Shown one piece after another: positions 41,296 to 45,134 of a stretch of 45,134 bases of DNA. Below the pieces are notes generated by a model. The model had not been told where the DNA came from and did not search any database. It saw nothing but the letters and a program-made list of their open reading frames with translations. This DNA is from Candidatus Gastranaerophilales bacterium (GTDB lineage: Bacteria > Cyanobacteriota > Vampirovibrionia > Gastranaerophilales > Gastranaerophilaceae), in assembly GCA_947588755.1 (NCBI GenBank), contig CANPZB010000010.1, positions 1-45,134 on the forward strand, in the 5' to 3' direction. The translations under genes and the position numbers were made by a program. The stretch's first letter is position 1, and each line of letters opens with the position of its first letter.

Positions 41296-42153
41296 TTAGA
41301 AAGTTGCAACCGGTTTTTTCTGAGCGGTAGCACCCGGAATTGACTGCCAGTTAGCTGCCATAATTTTCTTGAATGATTTCAAAGCCGTATCTTCAAGTTC
41401 ACCGAGTTCTTCAGCTTCCATAATCAATTCTCTTAACGGAAGCAATGCTCTTTGGTCTCTCAAGACACCTAAAGCTGCTGCAGCACCTGCTCTTACGAGT
41501 TCATTTTCGGAACGATTTTTCATAACATCAATTAATGCGGGAACTGCTTTAGTATCATTTAATTTACCCAGAGAAGTAACCGCATAAATTCTGACGTTAA
41601 CCCATTCATCGTAAAGCATGTTAATAACTTTATCAACAGCTTTTTTGTTGCCGATTTCACCCAAAGCACGGGTAGCATCACATCTTACATTAACTTTTTC
41701 ATGGTCAAGCGATTCAATCAAAGCATCAGTAGCGACATCACCGATTTCAATTAACGCATCGGTAGCCGTAATACACACTTGCGGGTTTTCGTCGTTAAGA
41801 GCTTCAACCAAAGGTTCAACAACAATTTCACCGCCTAATCTGCCTAATGCACGGGCTGCACGAACTCTAACATCGACATTTCTGTCCTCACGCAAAGATT
41901 CAATTAAATGAACCGTAGCTTTGCAATCACCGAGTTCGCCCAAGGCACGGGCAGCATAAAGTCTGACCGAACCGTTTTTGTCATGTTTCAATACTTCAAT
42001 CAAAGGTTCAACGGCTTTAGAGTCACCCATTTCACCTAAAATACGTGCAGCATTATATCTGACTTTTTCCGAATTACTTGTTTTCAAATCCGTCAATAAT
42101 TCGTCAAAAGTTTTCTTCACTTGTTTTTTCTTGCTGTTCACACTAATTGTCAT
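41296..42153 (-). CDS. HEAT-repeat protein, phycobilisome-lyase-like (CpcE/NblB type)
   Basis: A 285-aa alpha-solenoid of about eight HEAT repeats of 31 residues, each like VRLYAARALGELGDCKATVHLIESL (first 20 shown by motif: V-R-x-x-A-A-x-A-L-G-x-L-G-D). These match the PBS-lyase HEAT-like repeat, common in cyanobacterial phycobilin lyases and NblB but also in general protein-binding scaffolds. No bilin attachment genes are near and the host seems non-photosynthetic, so a scaffold role is more likely. I chose the ATG at 42153 for its CGGAGGAAAA ribosome site; an ATG 13 codons earlier lacks one. Confidence 0.85.
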   Translation of the reverse strand: MTISVNSKKKQVKKTFDELLTDLKTSNSEKVRYNAARILGEMGDSKAVEPLIEVLKHDKNGSVRLYAARALGELGDCKATVHLIESLREDRNVDVRVRAARALGRLGGEIVVEPLVEALNDENPQVCITATDALIEIGDVATDALIESLDHEKVNVRCDATRALGEIGNKKAVDKVINMLYDEWVNVRIYAVTSLGKLNDTKAVPALIDVMKNRSENELVRAGAAAALGVLRDQRALLPLRELIMEAEELGELEDTALKSFKKIMAANWQSIPGATAQKKPVATF

Positions 42154-42324
42154 CTGTTTTCCTCCGATGCCACAATAAAATATTCTACACACTTATGTCT
42201 CTATAAAAAATTTTCGAATATAATTATTGCCTTTTAACTTACTAATTATTACAAATTGTTTACAAAATATAAAATAATCTTTTATTTCCTTCTTTAGAAA
42301 CTCTATTAAGGGTAATACTTACAC

Positions 42325-42354
42325 TTTATACTAATAATATAACATATTTTTCAA
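42325..42354 (-). promoter_or_regulatory. Candidate promoter of the HEAT-repeat gene
   Basis: Minus strand TTGAAA (42354-42349), an 18-bp spacer and TATAAA (42330-42325). It predicts a leader of about 165 nt. The gap 42154-42465 is otherwise AT-rich and shows no gene. Confidence 0.4.
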
Positions 42355-42465
42355 TAAATTTAATAGTTTAAACGTATTATTTTAAAAAATACACTAATTG
42401 TTTTTTTAAAAATAACTGTAATTGAGCAATATCGAAATCAAGTTTGTAACAAAACTTAATATTTA

Positions 42466-44124
42466 TTACTTACCTAAGATAGTAATAATGAACTCACTGC
42501 CCTTGCCTTCCTCACTGTTTACAATAATTTCGCCCCCATGCTTTTCAATTATTTTTGTGCAAATAGCAAGACCAAGCCCTGTACCGACACCCGCACTCTT
42601 TGTCGTAAATCCTGCCGTAAATATCTTCCCGACTATGTTTTGGGGTATTCCTTTGCCGTCATCTTTTATCTTTACCACCACCTTATTTTTTTTGTAACAG
42701 GTAGTTATTTCTATCGTACCCTTACCCTCTATAGCCTGACATGCATTAATTAATATATTGGTAAACACCTGATTTAACATGTTCGGAAAGCATTGAATTA
42801 AGGGGATTTTACCGTAATTTTTTACGATTTTAATCCGGTTTTTTGTTTCGTGTCTGATTAAATCAAGAGTCAAATCTATTTCTTTATTAATATCTGCATT
42901 TTGAAGTTCCGCTTCGTCGAGACGAACAAATTTTTTCAAACTTGTAACGATATTATTAATTCTTTGAACGGCTTCTTTATCGATATTATTAATCTCGACG
43001 AGCATATCTTTAATTTCGCTGTCCTCAGCTTGCTGCAATAGTTTTGCCGCAATTTCATTGTTTGATTTTATTGAAGCCGTCGGAGTGTTAATTTCATGTG
43101 CCACACCTGCGACAAGCTGACCGAGAGATGCCATTTTTTCGGAATTTATCAGTTGAACCTGAGTTTCTTTCAACTCTTTTAAAGCGGCTTGAAGTTCTTT
43201 TACGGTTTGAATATTTTTCTGATAAAGTTCGGCACCGTTAATAGCGTTTGAAAGTTGAGAAGAAACAGCTTCCAAAATTTCTATTTCGTCACTCAAACCG
43301 CGTTTGTTATAACTCAACAAAACTATTATCCCCATAAGGTTTTGCATGTGATATACAGGGACAATTATTCTCAAAACAGGCTGTTTAAACGGCTGAGCGT
43401 TAAGGTATTCCAAAAGACAATTTGTTATGGAAATCTTTTTGTCTTTAATTGTTTGAAAAGTATTTTCGTCAAAACTTACCGTTTTAACATTTTTATTTTT
43501 TTTGTTGCCGTAAATTTCTTTAACGGTAAAACTGTTTTCTGTTCCGACAGCATAATAAACTTTGTACGCCCCGAACATAACCGCCAGTTCCTTCAAAGTG
43601 GACTGTAAAATCCTTGAAATATCAAAACTTTCTCTTATAATATTTGAAACCTTGTTAATAAGTGCGATACGAATGGCTTGACTTTGAGCCTTTTGTTTAA
43701 TTTTTTGTAAATCGTCATTTTCTTCCAAAAGCACATTGTATTGTTCTTGAAGTCTCCGGTTTTCTTTAAACACATCATCCAGTTTGTTTTTAGCACTTAC
43801 ATCGGTTAAAAACAAAATAGTATAATTTCCTTTTTTAACAGCCGTCAAATCGTAATAAAAAACTCTGTTAAGATTAGCCTGATAAGAAATATGTGCGAAA
43901 AAATTTTCTTTGGACTGCACCGCATGATAGATAGGGGAATATATTTCAATGTTATCGCTTGCAAGCGGACAAATATCAAAATTAGTATTATGAGAAAGTT
44001 TTTTAATATTATCAATATCTTCAAACCACCTGTTGAAAGTATGATTTTTATAAACAATCTCATATTTACGATTAACGATAATAACCGCATCGGTGAATTG
44101 CCTGAAGAAATCAAATTTTTTCAT
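42466..44124 (-). CDS. PAS/GAF sensor histidine kinase, soluble
   Basis: A 552-aa cytoplasmic kinase without membrane helices. A PAS-like sensor at about 5-120 (DAVIIVNRKYEIVYKN) is followed by a coiled coil (about 120-165), a GAF-like domain at about 165-305, then HisKA with the phosphorylated His343 in AGVAHEINTPTASIKSN. The ATPase domain has the N box NQVFTNILINACQAI, DDGKGIP and GTGLGLAIC. VAHEINTP places it in the HK4-type group. No response regulator gene is adjacent, so it is an orphan kinase. The TATAAT at 44136-44131 lies 6 nt before the ATG and no Shine-Dalgarno sequence is present, so a leaderless mRNA is likely. Confidence 0.92.
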   Translation of the reverse strand: MKKFDFFRQFTDAVIIVNRKYEIVYKNHTFNRWFEDIDNIKKLSHNTNFDICPLASDNIEIYSPIYHAVQSKENFFAHISYQANLNRVFYYDLTAVKKGNYTILFLTDVSAKNKLDDVFKENRRLQEQYNVLLEENDDLQKIKQKAQSQAIRIALINKVSNIIRESFDISRILQSTLKELAVMFGAYKVYYAVGTENSFTVKEIYGNKKNKNVKTVSFDENTFQTIKDKKISITNCLLEYLNAQPFKQPVLRIIVPVYHMQNLMGIIVLLSYNKRGLSDEIEILEAVSSQLSNAINGAELYQKNIQTVKELQAALKELKETQVQLINSEKMASLGQLVAGVAHEINTPTASIKSNNEIAAKLLQQAEDSEIKDMLVEINNIDKEAVQRINNIVTSLKKFVRLDEAELQNADINKEIDLTLDLIRHETKNRIKIVKNYGKIPLIQCFPNMLNQVFTNILINACQAIEGKGTIEITTCYKKNKVVVKIKDDGKGIPQNIVGKIFTAGFTTKSAGVGTGLGLAICTKIIEKHGGEIIVNSEEGKGSEFIITILGK

Positions 44125-44130
44125 AACAAC

Positions 44131-44159
44131 ATTATAAATAATATGCCCTGTTAATGCAA
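44131..44159 (-). promoter_or_regulatory. Promoter of the histidine kinase, leaderless type
   Basis: Minus strand TTGCAT (44159-44154), a 17-bp spacer and TATAAT (44136-44131). With 6 nt between TATAAT and the ATG, transcription would start at or next to the start codon. Confidence 0.65.
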
Positions 44160-44221
44160 TTTGTAAAAAAAGGATTTGAAAAAAATAAAAAATAAATCAC
44201 AATGTTGTCGGGAGAGAAAAT

Positions 44222-44434
44222 ATGCGAGAAGAATTTAAAAAATTAGGTAAAAACATCAGATATTACAGAGAAAAGAAAGGGTTAAGCGTTTGTGATTTAG
44301 CGAAGTTAATCGGCAAACGGGAACGAATAATGTCGGAAATTGAAAGCGGAACAAGGATTATACAGTTAAAAACACTGGAAAAAATTTCGATTGCATTAAA
44401 TACTCCTATGGATACACTGCTTGATTTTGATTAA
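44222..44434 (+). CDS. XRE-family helix-turn-helix regulator
   Basis: A 70-aa protein that is a single Cro/C1-type helix-turn-helix domain: LGKNIRYYREKKGLSVCDLAKLIGK, then EIESGTRIIQLKTLEKISIALN (each shown by family motif positions 8-32 and 40-61). GGGAG precedes the ATG. Such stand-alone domains are repressors of phage, toxin or metabolic genes; none of these are adjacent. It is divergent from the histidine kinase, so autoregulation or control of the kinase is possible. Confidence 0.88.
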   Translation: MREEFKKLGKNIRYYREKKGLSVCDLAKLIGKRERIMSEIESGTRIIQLKTLEKISIALNTPMDTLLDFD

Positions 44435-45134
44435 TAAACGGGAATTCAGGGTTTTAAATCAATATTGAACGAACAATAGTCACCCCGAACACCCACATGT
44501 CACCTTGAACTCTCACCATGCCATACTGAACTGCGGATTTGCGGACGGACGGAGTGAAAGGGCAGGGGAAGTGACACCTACACATGTCACCCTGAACACC
44601 CCCATGTCATCCTGAACTTGTTTCAGGATCTTATTTCGTCGCATTGGTTCAGTATCTTATACATACAGCATTGATACGGGAAGGTTTTAAGCCATGTAAG
44701 ACTTGATATGGCTAAGATGCTGAAATAAATTCAGCATGACATGGCGGGGGAAGTAATACCTACACATGTCATCCTGAACTCGTTTCAGGATCTTATTTCG
44801 TGGCATTTTGTCCGTTTATGACAAACAATACACTATTCCTATGTCATTCTAAACCCTTCATGTCATCCTGAACCCTCACATGTCATCCTGAACTTGTTTC
44901 AGGATCTTGTTTCGTGGCATTTTGTCCGTTTATGACAAACAATGCACTATTCCTATGTCATTCTAAACCCTTCATGTCACCCTGAATTTATTTCAGGGTC
45001 TTATTTCGTCGCACTGGTTCAGTATCTTTTACATACAGCATTGATACGGGCAGGTTTTAAGCCATGTTAGACTTGATATGGCTAAGATGCTGAAATAAAT
45101 TCAGCATGACAGAATTTTCGTGTTCTTGTTATCA
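44435..45134. repeat. Block of palindromic dispersed repeats
   Basis: No gene. The block is made of hairpin units such as TCCTGAACTTGTTTCAGGA (44610-44628, 44886-44904; variant 44772-44790), ATGCTGAAATAAATTCAGCAT (44717-44737 and again near 45087-45107) and CCCTGAATTTATTTCAGGG (44980-44998). Two larger periods are visible: about 110 bp recur at an offset of 370 bp (44631 against 45001), and about 100 bp at an offset of 114 bp (44772 against 44886). Pieces are shared with the stretches at 16800-16910, 21250-21580 and 23870-24070. Confidence 0.85.

Overview
The window is AT-rich bacterial chromosome with densely packed housekeeping genes. The gene mix fits a non-photosynthetic relative of the cyanobacteria, most likely a gut Gastranaerophilales (Melainabacteria/Vampirovibrionia). 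The clues are a plant/cyanobacterial-type glutamate-cysteine ligase, Mini-RNase III, a phycobilisome-lyase-like HEAT-repeat protein, several short proteins that start with an F-x-G/A motif, and two large paralogous proteins starting MG-x-SA-x-QARLL. This taxonomic call is inference; no rRNA gene is present. TTG and GTG start codons occur (murA, gyrA, a Cys-rich protein, gshA).

Layout. 1-2.0 kb: secreted alpha/beta hydrolase and tcdA. 2.0-2.6 kb: a gene-free stretch holding a copy of the gyrA tail and of a repeat module. 2.6-8.9 kb (minus): murA, a small unknown gene, mfd and a PrsA-like foldase, in one operon. 9-13.5 kb: a lineage-type unknown protein, then grpE-dnaJ, a secreted beta-propeller protein and an O-methyltransferase. 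13.5-16.5 kb: rpmB and gyrA. 16.5-24.2 kb: an accessory region with two large minus-strand genes, repeat modules, mrnC and two secreted proteins. 24.2-31.3 kb: yibE/F-like, purB, rimI, bioY, gshA, rsmA, ispE. 31.3-39 kb: LysM membrane protein, oligopeptide ABC ATPase, Hsp20, 2-hydroxyacid dehydrogenase, ubiE/menG, DUF4127 gene and mntP. 39-45.1 kb: Cys-rich small protein, HPF, glycosyltransferase, unknown coiled-coil protein, HEAT protein, histidine kinase, XRE regulator and a dense block of palindromic repeats.

The most unusual content is a promoter module present four times, always pointing to the minus strand. Each copy has two conserved inverted repeats, then a pentanucleotide array (ATGCT on the plus strand; 6, 4, 5 and 4 units), then a near-consensus flagellar sigma-28 promoter (TAAAGTTT-N11-GCCGATAA in two copies, TAAAGACT-N12-GCCGATA[A/G] in the other two). 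The spacers on either side of the array are constant (23 and 30 bp), so array length alone sets the operator-to-promoter distance (83, 73, 78 or 73 bp), in half-helical-turn steps. Two modules drive the 774-aa and 654-aa paralogues, whose N- and C-terminal helices are conserved while the middle differs. The other two drive nothing but a roughly 60-nt leader ending in a strong hairpin terminator; one of these is a duplicate that carries the last codons of gyrA. Together this looks like a flagellar-regulon family of probably exported, possibly phase-variable proteins with empty promoter sites and recombination-prone flanks.

A second theme is start signals. Several genes (histidine kinase, DUF4127 gene, a secreted protein, purB, rimI, mrnC, the ABC ATPase) have a -10 hexamer 6-10 nt before the start codon and little or no Shine-Dalgarno sequence, suggesting leaderless mRNAs.
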